From: Drosophila miranda | Taxonomy: Eukaryota > Arthropoda > Insecta > Diptera > Drosophilidae | DNA: 64,000 nucleotides | Assembly (NCBI RefSeq): GCF_003369915.1 | Contig: NC_046677.1 | Location: 8,928,001 to 8,992,000 of the forward strand | Reading direction: 5' to 3' | The notes under the pieces: model-generated | Told to the model about the DNA's origin: nothing | What the model saw: the letters and a program-made list of their open reading frames with translations, nothing else | The model's database searches: none | Shown here: positions 1 to 12,400 of the stretch, in pieces | How positions within the stretch are numbered: the stretch's first letter is position 1 | Layout: each line of letters begins with the position of its first letter | Translations under genes and position numbers: made by a program

Positions 1-770
1 GTATTATCTATGATCTCATCCTGAGAACACCATCAGGTGGAAGCCAACTTTATCTTTTAGTTCTATAAATGGTGTAAAATAGTTATTAGGGACTTACCGA
101 TACGGTAATATAAAATATAATAATATAAATATAAATATTTTCTACTATTTCCTTTCTGCTTGAGAAATTTTTTTTACAAAATTAAAGAATGATCTATTGG
201 TTTGAAGCATACCGTTGTTCGCTTTAATTAAAATATTCGGAAAACTTCGATTGAGCAGATGTATCATCTCAGCGAGGTTCTCCCAATTCATATTCGCAGA
301 TGATCCGTAAAAATCCCCCGATTTCGTCGTTTCGTATAGTCTCTGTTTGCCCACCATTATGGAATATTTTTACAGCGAATGATCACCGTCCGCCTCATCA
401 TTAAAGGAAAATTCTCTTGTAGAAGAAGGCTATCACTGAATGTAAAATCTGTCTACAATGCAGAAGAATTTAAGTCCTCTTCTGCTCCTTGTTGATTCTA
501 AACTGATCTCCGATTGTCCTTGAAAAATTCGCGTTACGATAAACTTAAAAAAATGTATGATTTCCACTGCCAATCCAGATAATATTTACGATTCAGAAAT
601 GATTTCAAATCAGTTTTGTGGCTGCCGTAAACTGTATGGCTGTTCAAGGTGCAAGATCGTGCGGCACACCTTTCTTTGTGGCCAAACACGTGCCACGTGT
701 GACAGTCAGAAGTGTATTCCCCTCAATCGTATGGCGGCTTGGCTAGAAGGTAAATTGTAACGAGGGGGAA
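1..770. other. Unassigned AT-rich segment with two short ORFs
   Basis: There are two short open frames: minus 145-357 (70 codons) and plus 557-760 (67 codons, Cys-rich, with C-G-C-R-K-L-Y-G-C spacing). I recognise neither. The plus ORF ends directly before a purine run (GAGGGGGAA, 762-770) and a TGTTGTGAG sequence that opens the next repeat. That is the arrangement of a retroelement 3' end (polypurine tract followed by LTR), so the ORF may be a decayed transposon fragment. This is inference only. Confidence 0.25.
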
Positions 771-1361
771 TGTTGTGAGTTGCTGCTGCGACCGCAACTC
801 TACATTTATACCCGATACTTAGTCAGTATGGCTTTCCTCCGGCAGACGCCGCTAATATTAAACGGCACGACAAAGAGTTCGTGCGAGAGAGACAGAAAAT
901 CAGTATGAACATGTCGTCGGGCGCTGCGTAGCCACTGCAAATTGATTTGTTCCTTTTGGCTATAAAAATGATCCGATCAGAACCAGATTCAGTAATCTGA
1001 TAGATATGGTCATTCTCTATGATTCCGCGTTTTTAGTTTTCTCGAATCTTCAATATTGTGGATGCCACAGATTTTCGTCCTTTGTGGATGCCCCTTCCGC
1101 CTCCGGTGGGGCGAAATTTTGTGGATGCCCCTTCCGCCTCCGGCGAAATTTTGAAATGTACGTGTAATAGTGACATATTACAGAAGTCTGGATACAAAAT
1201 GTCGTTGCTCTAGCTCTTATAATCTTTGAGCACTAGGCGCTCATAAGGACGGACGGACAGACAGGGCTCAATCGACTTGGATTGGAAACAATCCCTCTGG
1301 ACGTTACACACATCCATTTTCACCACAAATCTAATATATGTACGCCTACACTCATTTTAAG
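771..1361 (+). repeat. DINE-1/SGM-like interspersed element, first segment
   Basis: This segment resembles the DINE-1/SGM family common in obscura-group flies, with GGATGCCACAGATTTTCG blocks, a GACGGACGGACAGACAG run and an AATCGACTTGG box. Its 3' half is repeated at 2560-3012, and its 5' half matches the reverse complement of 59190-59575, including the CTCTACATTTATACCCGA core. It contains a TATA box (961-967) and an initiator TCAGTA (989-994) at about 30 bp spacing. The segment runs straight into the AT minisatellite. Family assignment is from memory of the motif content; the repetition inside this window is directly visible. Confidence 0.7.
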
Positions 1362-2550
1362 TTTCTTGATTTTTATTGAATAATTATTATTCTTGATTTT
1401 TATAGAATAATTATCATTATGATTATTATTCTTGATTTTTATTGAATAATTATTATTATAATTATTATTCTTGATTTTTATTGAATAATTATTATTATAA
1501 TTATTATTTTTGATTTTTATTGAATAATTGTTATTTTTGATTTTTATTGAATAATTGTTATTATAATTATTATTCTTGATTTTTATTGAATAATTGTTAT
1601 TTTTGATTTTTAATGAATAATTGTTATTATAATTATTATTCTTGATTTTTATTGAATAATTATTATTATAATTATTATTTTGGATTTTTATTGAATAATT
1701 ATTATTATAATTATTATTTTGGATTTTTATTGAATAATTGTTATTCTTGATTTTTATTGAATAATTGTTATTCTTGATTTTTATTGAATAATTGTTATTT
1801 TTGATAATTATTGAATAATTGTTATTATAATTATTATTCTTGATTTTTATTGAATAATTGTTATTTTTTATTTTTATTGAATAATTGTTATTATAATTGT
1901 TATTCTTGATTTTTATTGAATAATTGTTATTTTTTATTTTTATTGAATAATTTTTATTATAATTATTATTCTTGATTTTTATTGAATAATTGTTATTTTT
2001 GATAATTATTGAATAATTGTTATTATAATTATTATTTTGATTTTTATTGAATAATTGTTATTATAATTATTATTCTTGATTTTTATTGAATAATTGTTAT
2101 TATAATTATTATTCTTGATTTTTATTGAATAATTGTTATTCTTGATTTTTATTGAATAATTGTTATTATTATTATTATTCTTGATTTTTATTGAATAATT
2201 GTTATTTTTTGATTTTTATTGAACAATTGTTATTATAATTATTATTTTTAATTTTTAATGAATAATTATTATTATAATTATTATTTTTGATTTTTATTGA
2301 ATAATTGTTATTTTTGATTTTTATTGAATAATTATTATTATAATTATTATTCTTGATTTTTATCGAATAATTATTATTCTTGATTTGTATTGAATAATTA
2401 TTATTTTTGATTTTTATTTAATAATTATTATTATAATTATTATTCTTGATTTTTATTGAATAATTATTATTCTTGATTTTTATTGAATAATTATTATTAT
2501 AACTATTATTCTTGATTTGTATTGAATAATTATTATTTTTGATTTTTATT
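1362..2550. repeat. AT-rich minisatellite, about forty units
   Basis: Tandem array of a 27 bp core (CTTGATTTTTATTGAATAAT followed by TGTTATT or TATTATT), often with a 12 bp extension (ATAATTATTATT) making a 39 bp unit. Units differ by point changes (G or A in ATTRTTATT, C or T or G before TGATTTTT) and by presence of the extension. The array is almost free of G/C and lies between two segments of the same interspersed element, so it looks like its internal tandem repeat. No coding potential. Confidence 0.9.
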
Positions 2551-3015
2551 GTTTTTGCTTAACAATTAAAAACAAAGAGCGGGAACGAAATTTTGAAATA
2601 TACGTTTTATAGTGAGATCTAACAGGAAACCTAATTTGATTAATCTAGCCTTAATAATCTCTGAGATTTGTGGATGCCCTAGATTGTGGATTGTGGATGC
2701 CACAGGTTTTCGCCCGTTGTGGTGGCGGAAGTGAGCAGGGCGAAGTTTTGAAATATACTTGTAGCAGTGGCATATCACAGAAGTCCGGATATAAAATGTC
2801 GTTGCTCTAGCTCTTATAGTTTTTGAGTACCAGGCGCTCATAGGGACGGACGGACAGACAGACAGGGCTCAATCGACTTGGCTATTGATGCTGATCAAGT
2901 ATATATATACTTTTTGGGTTTGGAAAAAATTCCTTCTGGACGTTGCACACATTCATTTTCATCACAAATCTAATATACCCCTATACTCATTTTGAGTATC
3001 GGGTATAAAAATAGA
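2551..3015 (+). repeat. DINE-1/SGM-like element, distal segment
   Basis: Repeats the order of motifs at 1140-1345: AAATTTTGAAATATACG, GGATGCCACAGGTTTTCG, CAGAAGTCCGGATATAAAAT, GACGGACGGACAGACAG, AATCGACTTGGCTATTGA. It then ends in ACTCATTTTGAGTATCGGG at about 3005. Together with 771-1361 and the array it forms one composite element of about 2.2 kb in plus orientation. Confidence 0.7.
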
Positions 3016-6000
3016 GCGCTTATAGCCTTGATAAGACCGAGCCGCTTTTCGAAAACCGATAGGCACCTGCAATCATTATAAATGTTTATAATTTGTTTAT
3101 TGATTAGGAAAAACTTGTTGCTGCCGCTGCCGCTGCCACTGCCACTGCTGCCACTCTGTAGCTCTGTTCAGGGAGTTGTAATCGAAACAGAAACTGAAGC
3201 CTCTGTTGGGGCTGAAGTTTCCATGTATTATTGTAAAAGTAGGAGCCTGGCTGGGCTGTAAAGTGTATGGAAAACCATGGGGGAAAACGCGCACAATTTA
3301 AGCGAAGTAAAACGTAATCGTAATGTTTAACTTAACCCAAGGGTTAAATATGCGCAACAGCAAACACAACCGAGCCCCGAGAGCCCCAAGCCCCAAACGA
3401 CAGTCCGTCAGCCTCAGCGCTTTTACTCGTTGAATATTTATAGAGAGACACGACACCGACGATCACACAGGGAGGCCCCTCTGGGCTGTACCTGAAGCTC
3501 TAGACGAAGCTCCGATGGGGACGGACTAGTGTCACCTTAGTCGCTGGATGTCATGACGGGGTTTGTTCTCTCATTTCGTATTTAAGTTTTTGATTTCCAA
3601 GACACCCCAAACGGAGGTGGAGGAGCCTCCTTCGAGTCTCTAGCAATATGCATAGAGGGGTACGGTTCAGAGGCCCCATATCAACTGGGGGACAGACTGA
3701 CAGGCCTAGCGACTCTCCCCACAAACACACACATATCCCCATGGTTCGGCTGATATGATATACATATAGAGGGGGGGTTATCGCCCAGACGCGAACTCCG
3801 CTACGATTTGCATTTTGCCTTCGCTTTGGATCTCATTTCGGGGTGTGTGTCTTTCGATTCATTGAGTTTTTCGTTTTGTTTTTTGTTTTGGTTCAGGCAT
3901 TTTATAATTAAAAATTAGAATTACTCTACGGTATCTAGATGAACGGCAGACAAACTTAGGAAATATCCCACATTTCGTATTTATTTTTGTACTTCTCTTT
4001 CTGCTTCTTATTGTAGTATTTCAAACCGATATCCGCTTCTGACATTTATTAATTTCCATAAAGATAATACCAGGGGCCTTGCCTTGCGTCATCTGTGTGT
4101 GTGTGTGTGTGTGTGATATACGTATAAACTATATAGAATTATATCTTCCAAGGGTTTCACAATTCCGAAGGCATATCGTCAGATAACGATGGATACTACT
4201 AGAGCTGGCAATACTCGTACTCTTTATGTTGACACCGCAGTGTTTGTTTTGGGGGCCAATGATATTTATTAGCCATATAAAATAGGGGATTTCGTATGGA
4301 TATAGCCCTTAAAATTGAGTAAAATATGAGTAAAATAACGACGACCCAAAACTTTTTTATATGAATAGAGATCACTTTTATTAATTACTCCCTAATAATC
4401 CGAAACCCCTGATTCTTACCCCTAATTACTCGGAAACTCATTTGTACCTATATTTGAATGGATTCGCTTAATTAAAAAATTTCTACAAAGCTCATTCCAA
4501 ATCATCCCTTAAGTATTTCATAAACGTTGCATTATCTATGAAAAGATGTAAGCTAAAATTTAAACGTAAAGCATTTGAAAGACTGTTTGACCTTCAATAA
4601 ATTGTACTCTCAGACTTAACTCTTTTAAGCAGCACCCGTGTCCGTATCCGTGCCCGTGCGGTGCCTTAGGCTTATGTAAAACTCTAGAACTCAAGTCGTA
4701 CCTCAATGAGCGCTAAAAGAAGCTTTGCGAAAAGAAAAAGCTTCTTCTAGTCAAGTGTCTGTGGGATGGGGAGTGGGGAGTGGCGTAGGGTTCTCTCGGA
4801 AGATTTGCTCCTTACACAACAAGCCACTTGCTCGACTATCCTCACACTTGAGCTAATTTTTCAATTAGCCAAAGCTGCTGCGGCCAGCCCTACTGCTATT
4901 CAATTGCGATGCTTTCTTATTTTTACACGCAGGAGATCGCACAGAGATCTCACGGATGCAGCGAGTCGGAGAGGCGGAGAGACAGAGGGACTGCGGAACG
5001 AGGCAAACTACTCAGCCGCCATGTGGACACATTTCACTTAACGTTGTCGCCGCTAAATGAAGTGTAAATAGTAAATTGCAGTCAAACATTATGAGTATCA
5101 TAATCATCGTGGCAATCATCATCATCATCGTCGTGGCGTTGCATCGTCGTTGCATTCATGTCACAGTCAGCAGAAAGGCACTACAATGAATGATCATGAT
5201 CATGAATCCGATGACGAACAACACATGCAAATCACATGTGCATCCTATGGATATGTACATACATACTCGTATGTTCGAGTACAAGTGCTGCCTGGTTGGT
5301 GGTTTCGGGCTGTGTTGTCTCTCTATAAAAATGTATGCAAATAAAATAATAATTTTCGCACAATATTCACTTAACGAATTCCCCAAGAAAACGACGCAGA
5401 GAGAGAGAGAGGGATAGAGGGAGAGAAAGAAAGAGGGATATGTTTGGCTTGGCTAATTTTTCCATAATTCTCTGGAAATGACAATCTGGAAAGGGACCCA
5501 AGCGAGGGCCACATGTGTGCGTGTGTGCGGCCGGGGAAAAGCGACAGCCATCAACAGCCCTGAACATGACATGCAATTTATTTTAATTCTAGTTTTTCCT
5601 TTCTTTGTGCACACCACACCCCATGCAGGAAACGTGTGTATCTCTCAGATACATACACACATACAGCCCAGTAAGCGATTTGGAGTCAAATTCGGATTAT
5701 TACATGAGTGATTCATTCATTCATTTATTCATTCATACAGCAAGCAAAATGGTTGATAGTTCTGATCGGTGCGGATCATCGGTGTTGTTTCAAACAAAAA
5801 CATATGCGTCACATAGTGATCGTATGTCTCCACAAGCAGACCACAGATAAGGGATATATGTCTGGTATATATACAAATAATGTATCTGAGGGCGACACAT
5901 TTTGTAATTGCAATTAATGCAATCACTCAACCACCATATGGAGGGGGGATAATCGTCATCTGGATGATGTTTTGCATACGGCCATCAGAGGAACAGAACC

Positions 6001-8640
6001 ATAGACCATGCGAAAGAATCACAGCATGAGAGAGTGAGAGATACAGAAAGAGGGGGTACAGATGAGAGAGATAGAAGATTTCATCTCAATGGAAAATAAA
6101 AGAAAGATCTGTGGAATTCACAATCTGAAGAAGTCTGTTGAAAGAACCTGTAAGGAAAAGTCACAGCAGATCGTGCGGAATCTGTCAAAATTCTGTCTTT
6201 CGTATTGGTTCTATAAATGGTAAATCACTGTAAAGTGAAATGTTTTCTGTTCAAGTAAGGGAACAAAATGGGGGTAAGATTGTTTGTTTATATCTGTACA
6301 GTCTCTGGAAAGACTCAATCTGAAAGGAAACTGCAAGAGAGGCAATTTAAGAGGCAACGAAGAAGGATTCAAGCTCTGAAAAGTCAAAACATATCTTGTT
6401 TCTGTCTTTCGAATTCTTTTGGTTCATATTGATCCAATAGAGGGTAATTCCCAGTGTAAAGTGCAGTGTGGTGTGTGAATCTCACACTCCATGCCCCCAT
6501 AATTCCATCACGTTTCAGCAATGATGACGATCATGATCACGATGATGATGGTGTGATGGTGGATGTTGACGATGACGCCAATCGGCGGGCATTCGAAGTG
6601 AAATGGAATGAAATGAATGCAAAGTATGAACGAGTGTACACAATGAGTGTGGTGGAGCTCTGTTTCGTCACAGAAATTCCTCCGTATAAAGTACGAGTAC
6701 ACAGTGGAATGAAAGAGACTGCGATTGTGCATGCGAAAGAGATGGCAAGTAAGCCAGCAAGAGAGCAAGGGAGAGAGAGGGAGGAAAATTATAATCAATT
6801 GAATCAGATTCAAAACCAAAACAAAGCATTTAAAGATCTTTCGGCACCCTATCCGTCGATCCTATCTATAGGGATTCTCTGCAGAACTGTGTTCTCTGTC
6901 ACATACAACACTTCTCTGTTGTTGTTGCACTTCTGATAAGCGGGGTGGGTGCCTTGAACGGCTTAGCTTGCCCCAGCTTAAGGCGCTTACTAATCGACTC
7001 AACCGAAGATACTACATGCTTTACGTATATATTTACATATACATATGTATATCAACAATAACAGCGACCTATTATACGACGAGTGCAGCTCTGCTCTGCT
7101 GTTGCTACTGGGATCTGTCTATCTGTCTTTCTCTTTCACTGCTGTCCCTTGTCTCTGTCCCTGTCTCTGTCTATCGCTGTCTGTGCCGGCGAGGCTGCAG
7201 CTCCGGTTTTGATAAGCAGCGGCCTGGCTATACGGAGGAGGCGATACCAGACGGAGAGCCCTCGACTCTTGTGTTTGGCGAGCTGAAAGTGAAGTGATCT
7301 ACAAATACGGGGGATTAGTGGAAAATGCTTTTCTAGGAGACAGTAAGAAGCAAGTGCTCGTGGAAAACGATTTTCCAGGAGAAGGTACATATATCCAATT
7401 GAAAAGGAATCCAAAAGAAAAACTAGTACAACCAAAGATGGCAGGAGAGTCCCATATACATAGAGGATTCACCAGCAAAAAATGATTTAAAAAAAATAAA
7501 TTAAAAAAGAAAAAAATATATAAATATTCTATATTTAATGGTATGGAATCATTTTTCTTGAAATCAAAGCATAGATATAGAAGTTTTACCATCCCAAAAA
7601 ATGGAAATATAAAAATAACTCTAATTAAAGAAAAGAATATAGAATTTCCCCAAGAGTTTCCGGTGTAACAGAAGAATTTAACATTTCCTTTATAACAAGA
7701 TGATCTGTAATATAATATTTTTATTTACCAATTGCTGGAAAAAGTTATTTATATTTATTCTCCAAAGAATAAGGAATTCCCAAAAAGGTACCGATGAAAC
7801 AAACTTCTCTGTGTTTCTTCTTTTGAAAATAAGTTGATCTATTCTTATAGATAGTATATCTCCCTCTTAATCTACTTTCTAAATCTTTCCTATTTTTATC
7901 TCTTTGCCAAACATTTGGATAAGCCCCGATTATGTTTGAGATTTGCGCACCCATTCCCTCTCGTTTTTTTCAGCATTTTGTAATCCTTGGAAACTGTCGA
8001 AAAATAAATTAGAAATAACAAACTATATTTATTTTAATGAAAGCTCAAAAACATACAAAGCCACAGACAAATACGCGTTCTATATAGAGATTATATATAT
8101 GTACATTTAGTGGGCCATTAAACAATTTGAATTATATGTACACATGGATTTATGTACAGAGGTATTGCACACATATGTATGTACATATATATAGTAGTCG
8201 CTTAATCTCCGCCGATAAGAGGAGGGTACGAAGCAGCGATCCGAAATGATCCGAGGCGCGAACAAGCGGCCAACCAACGGCCGATCCGATCCGAGCCGAA
8301 CTGTTGTGTTAACAATATTTTGCCAAGACGAGTACGAGTGCGTCCGAGTGCAGCAGTTAATACGGACAACAGCAACAGCGTCGGGCATAGTAGTAGTAGT
8401 AATAATATTTATTAAAGTTTTTACGAACATGGGCCTCAAAGAGCGAGCGACACCGAGCGACACTCACCGACACCGAGAATTCCCCGTCGATCGTCTCGCT
8501 GTCCGTCTCTCTGGAGCTTTCGTTGTCGTCGCCTCAGCCGCTGCCTTCGTTGTCGTTGTCGGTGTCGCTGGCGTCGGCTTCTATATCTACAACAAATAAT
8601 ATTAAGACAGTTAGTACGTGTTGAGAACATTATTTGAGGT
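3016..8640. other. Intergenic region, no supported gene
   Basis: ORFs here are short, overlap on both strands and contain simple-sequence peptides, so none is supported. The stretch holds microsatellites: a GT run at about 4096-4113, GA runs near 5398-5440, and CATT and CATC runs. It also holds a degenerate repeat at 4290-4440, listed separately. It could contain distal Hnf4 regulatory DNA, but nothing in the sequence proves that. Confidence 0.5.
4290..4440 (+). repeat. Interspersed repeat, unnamed family, degenerate copy
   Basis: Shares the ordered motifs GAGTAAAATATGAGTAAAAT, ACGACGACCCAAAACTTTTT and a downstream ATATGAATA..GATC with 12650-12720. The GC-rich end present in the other two copies is not recognisable here. 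The class is unknown. Confidence 0.45.
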
Positions 8641-9452
8641 TTAGTCAGTGTTTTGCACTAGGCGGTAATAATACATACAGCCCGCAGAGGCAGCACCGCA
8701 GGCTCCCCGCCACCAGCACCTCCACCTCCTCCTGCTCCGAGAAACGCCGGTAGAATCCGAGGCTTAAAAAATACAAATAAAATATATAGAGAAATAAAGT
8801 ACAGGAAGGAGTGAACAATTACTTGCAGAAAGGACTGTGATATTCCTTTTCCAATACCAACATTTTTTGTCGGTCAACCGTTTTGCATTATTTATTTATG
8901 CACTCGCCCTGCCTCGTCTCCGGCCCCTCCATCTCCACATATGCAAATATCGTATCGTATCGTATCGAAGCAATTGCCGTCGGTGTTCTCTACCAGTGTG
9001 CTGTGCTGCGGTTTAGTCTCCTGAAACTTTCTCATCGCTTCATCTATTTTCGGTTTTAATTTGTGTAAATATTTAACTTTACTTAAGTGTGTCTATGGCC
9101 CCTCACCTTAGCTGAAAAAACAACAGCAACAGCAGCAGCCACAACAACAGCAACAACAACAACAACAGGAAAACACCAAACAACGCGTAAAAATAACAAC
9201 GAAAAATTGTAAAAAAAAATTTATTTAAAAACCAACATAAAAAATGTGCACCAGCAACACCAACAGCGACAGCAACAGAAACAAATAAATTTGTGAAAAA
9301 ATCAATTTGCAAAAGAGTGTGAAGGACTTTCAAATATTTACGTATCGCGACTTTGAGTTTTGATTGATACGCGTTTCCCCAATCCGCAATCCCCAATCGC
9401 TTGTACTGCAATCTATTTTGACAACTCCAAAGAAAAGATTAACGCTACCTAA
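8641..9452 (+). promoter_or_regulatory. Hnf4: Putative Hnf4 5' leader and proximal promoter
   Basis: Immediately upstream of the first Hnf4 coding exon. It carries a long CAG/CAA-rich stretch (about 9118-9172) and AAC-rich sequence without a long ORF, typical of Drosophila 5' leaders. A TCAGTG initiator-like site lies at 8645-8650, but no convincing TATA or DPE partner was found. The transcription start is therefore not fixed, and upstream untranslated exons could exist. Confidence 0.35.
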
Positions 9453-12400
9453 ATGTATGCCTCAATGTTGCCCAGTTTATTGAATATGAAAACGGAGAAT
9501 CTGACCAACTCAAGCTACGATGATGCCTTCCTCCTCGAGGAAAACCTCCTGCACATGATGGGTGAGTGGTGGCGGAAAGAAACTGAAGGGCAGAGACGGT
9601 TGGGAAAGGTGGGAAGAAATTTGTTGAGAAAGATTCTCTGGATAGGAATTCATTTGTGGAATGTAAGGCATCGGAGCAAAGAAAGGATATCGATTTTTAT
9701 AAATGGTTTACATTTTAGCAAAGATTCCCAAGGAACTGTTTAACGTTTCGGCTTAATCAGGGGTTTTCTTTTCAGTTTTTAAAACCACGTCATAAGTGAT
9801 CATTGAGCAAAGAAAAACGTGTTCCTGAATAATATGATACGATATTAATTATCAGTACCGAAGATCGATTTTCTTTTCACTAAGGATATGCATACATATA
9901 TTCCTTAAATATTTGAGATATACTGAAATCCTGAGCTTTTCATTTCCGATCCATGTCGTAAAGGATCTTCAGTGGTTATAATTACTATTCCAAACTGATT
10001 TCAGTGATTCCTAAAAGATTTGGGATCAGCTGAATCTGTTTCCCACCAAAAACTATAGAAATCGGAATAAACTTCATTAAAAATCCATTGATATGCTCAC
10101 AGAGTCAAAGAGTCAAGTGATTTCGCTTCGGAGGTGCAGCAGATATTATTTCCGAAAAACATAGCAGGGCTAAGATTAGTTAGGATCCCCATCGAATGTG
10201 TTTGCTCCAGCAGCAGCGGAAGCACTTTAAATTTGCACCGAGTCATGGTGAAAAGAGTTTCTGCTTCATAAAAACGCCCACCCCAGTGGGGTATGTAAAA
10301 GCCACGCCCATTTGGGAATCTCCCATAATTTGCTACTGTTTCGAGAGCCCCCGTAAATTAATCAGCACTAATCGAAGTGCTTTCAGGATCTAATCGATCC
10401 TGAACCCTCATTGCGTCACCTCTGAATACAGAGTAAAGGAGTAGAGGGTAGCCACAAGTCGGCGATGACCATTGTTTTGTAATCGTTTCAGATTTGAATG
10501 GCTCTCTGATAAGATACATTTAATTGCGTCCATGACAACATAGAAAACAATTTGTTGCCAAAATCAGGCCAGATCCTCCATCAAGACGTTCGCTTCAGCT
10601 CATCCTCCCGATGTGCGCTCTATCTGGGAGTTTCTGACATATCAGCTAAATGAGAGTATTATGCATGCGCCTGCCTTCCATTTGATTGCGGGGGCCATTT
10701 TCTTTTATCAGAATGGTGCTTTATCAGATCCCCGCGAACAATAAAAACAACTTTATTGCAATGCTTATCAACGATTATGATTCTCTGTGCTGTGCTGTGC
10801 CATCGTTGTGCATCCGAGAGACGATAAGATTCCTTCCATCAACAGCAAAGAAGAAAGACCCACAAAGCAGCAAACAAAAACAGAAAACAACAACAACAGG
10901 ATTGGGCAATTTGCGTTGTAGAATGCTAGCAGCACTAGATGGTACAGGGTGTCGGGTACTAGGGAACTATTTCCCATTGAATTTTAGCACAACAACTGAT
11001 GTTCTGTTCATCTTTTTCCGGTTTAAGCTATCCTTAAGATTGTCCTTCAATTTGTCGGTTCAGGAAGGAAATCTGTCTGAATATGTAAGTTAGGAAGGGA
11101 GGCATGTTGTCATCAGAAAAACGTTTATTAAGTATTGGTCGTAGTACCTAGAATTATATTACCAAATGATTTTATTCTTTGGGTATTCTGTTGAATTTTC
11201 AAAGAACACTCTCTAGTGCCATTAAAGGGGTCTTTCATAGTGCATTTAAAGGGTATTCTGTAGTGTATTAAAAGATTCGTTCAATCAAAGCTTCACTACT
11301 TATAGTATATGATTTTATTTTTTGTATTTTGACAGAATTGTACGAGTATGCGATTATAAAGTGGGTTTCCATTGGGTGGTATGGGTGGTACAATTCCAGA
11401 TTATGAACATTATAATTATATGTTCCTGTTTATTTCATCTTTTTGGGTGGGGGGAATGTGGTGTCGTGATTACCAGCCAAGAGATAGAACCATCTCTATC
11501 TCTATCCCAAAACCTTTTGGCGACTTCCTCGCCCTCTCTCTCTCTCAAGCGATGATTGGGTCAGTTGAGCAAGAGGCCAGGGGGTCGACTACAAAATAAT
11601 AACAAACCGATTCGATGTATTTTCACACACGAATGCTTTGATTAATTAATAATTGCTGTTCTCAATACAATGGAATTATTGATACCTTTATGGAGAGCTC
11701 CCCGCTCTATTCACGGATCAGGGTGATGAGCACTTCGTAACCCAACAGGAACGATAGAGACGAGAGGAGAACAACTTCAACGAAAAATACAACTGCAAGT
11801 GTTGTGTGTACTTAACATTTTTTTTTAATTATTCAGCTACCTTATTGTACTAACCACTGGTTCTATCTCTGATATAACCGGAAATACTGGCCACCATACA
11901 GTACTGCATGCATATCTCTACGAACAACGTACATAAATATGTACATATGTACCGAAATGTACCGAAATGTACCACTTGAAATCTACAACGATCCACAGAC
12001 AAATAGTTATCGATAAGCAGTGTCAAAATGAAAGTGGAAAAGGGGAAAAATTGAGTTTGATTTTCGAGTATCAGACACTTGAATACGATCTACCCAGCCC
12101 AAAAAAAAAAAAACACGAAGATAAGCCCTAGATTGAATGTTCAAGAAAAAAAAAATAATATCTTAACTGTGAACAAAAGATACTGCTGCTACTATTTTTA
12201 CGTAGATTTTATGCTGTATTTGTTTCAAGCAGATCTTTATTGTCATAAATATTATGTTTAGTCATAAACCATACAGAAAAAATACTCGTACGATGTCGAA
12301 AGCTGAACAACAATTCTATTTCTTTCAACTTTTGACGAAAACATAATCTCTTTCACTGATTAATTTTCCTATACGAAAATTGATTTAATCTTTGGAAGTA

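Noticed and set aside
557..760. Cys-rich 67-codon ORF as a gene
   Set aside because: No start context, splice or family support; more likely decayed transposon sequence.
1362..2550. CRISPR-like regular array
   Set aside because: Units are contiguous AT minisatellite repeats without unique spacers, in a eukaryotic genome.
6466..6936. 156-codon plus-strand ORF
   Set aside because: Asp/His runs from a GATG simple repeat, no family resemblance, and an overlapping frame on the other strand.
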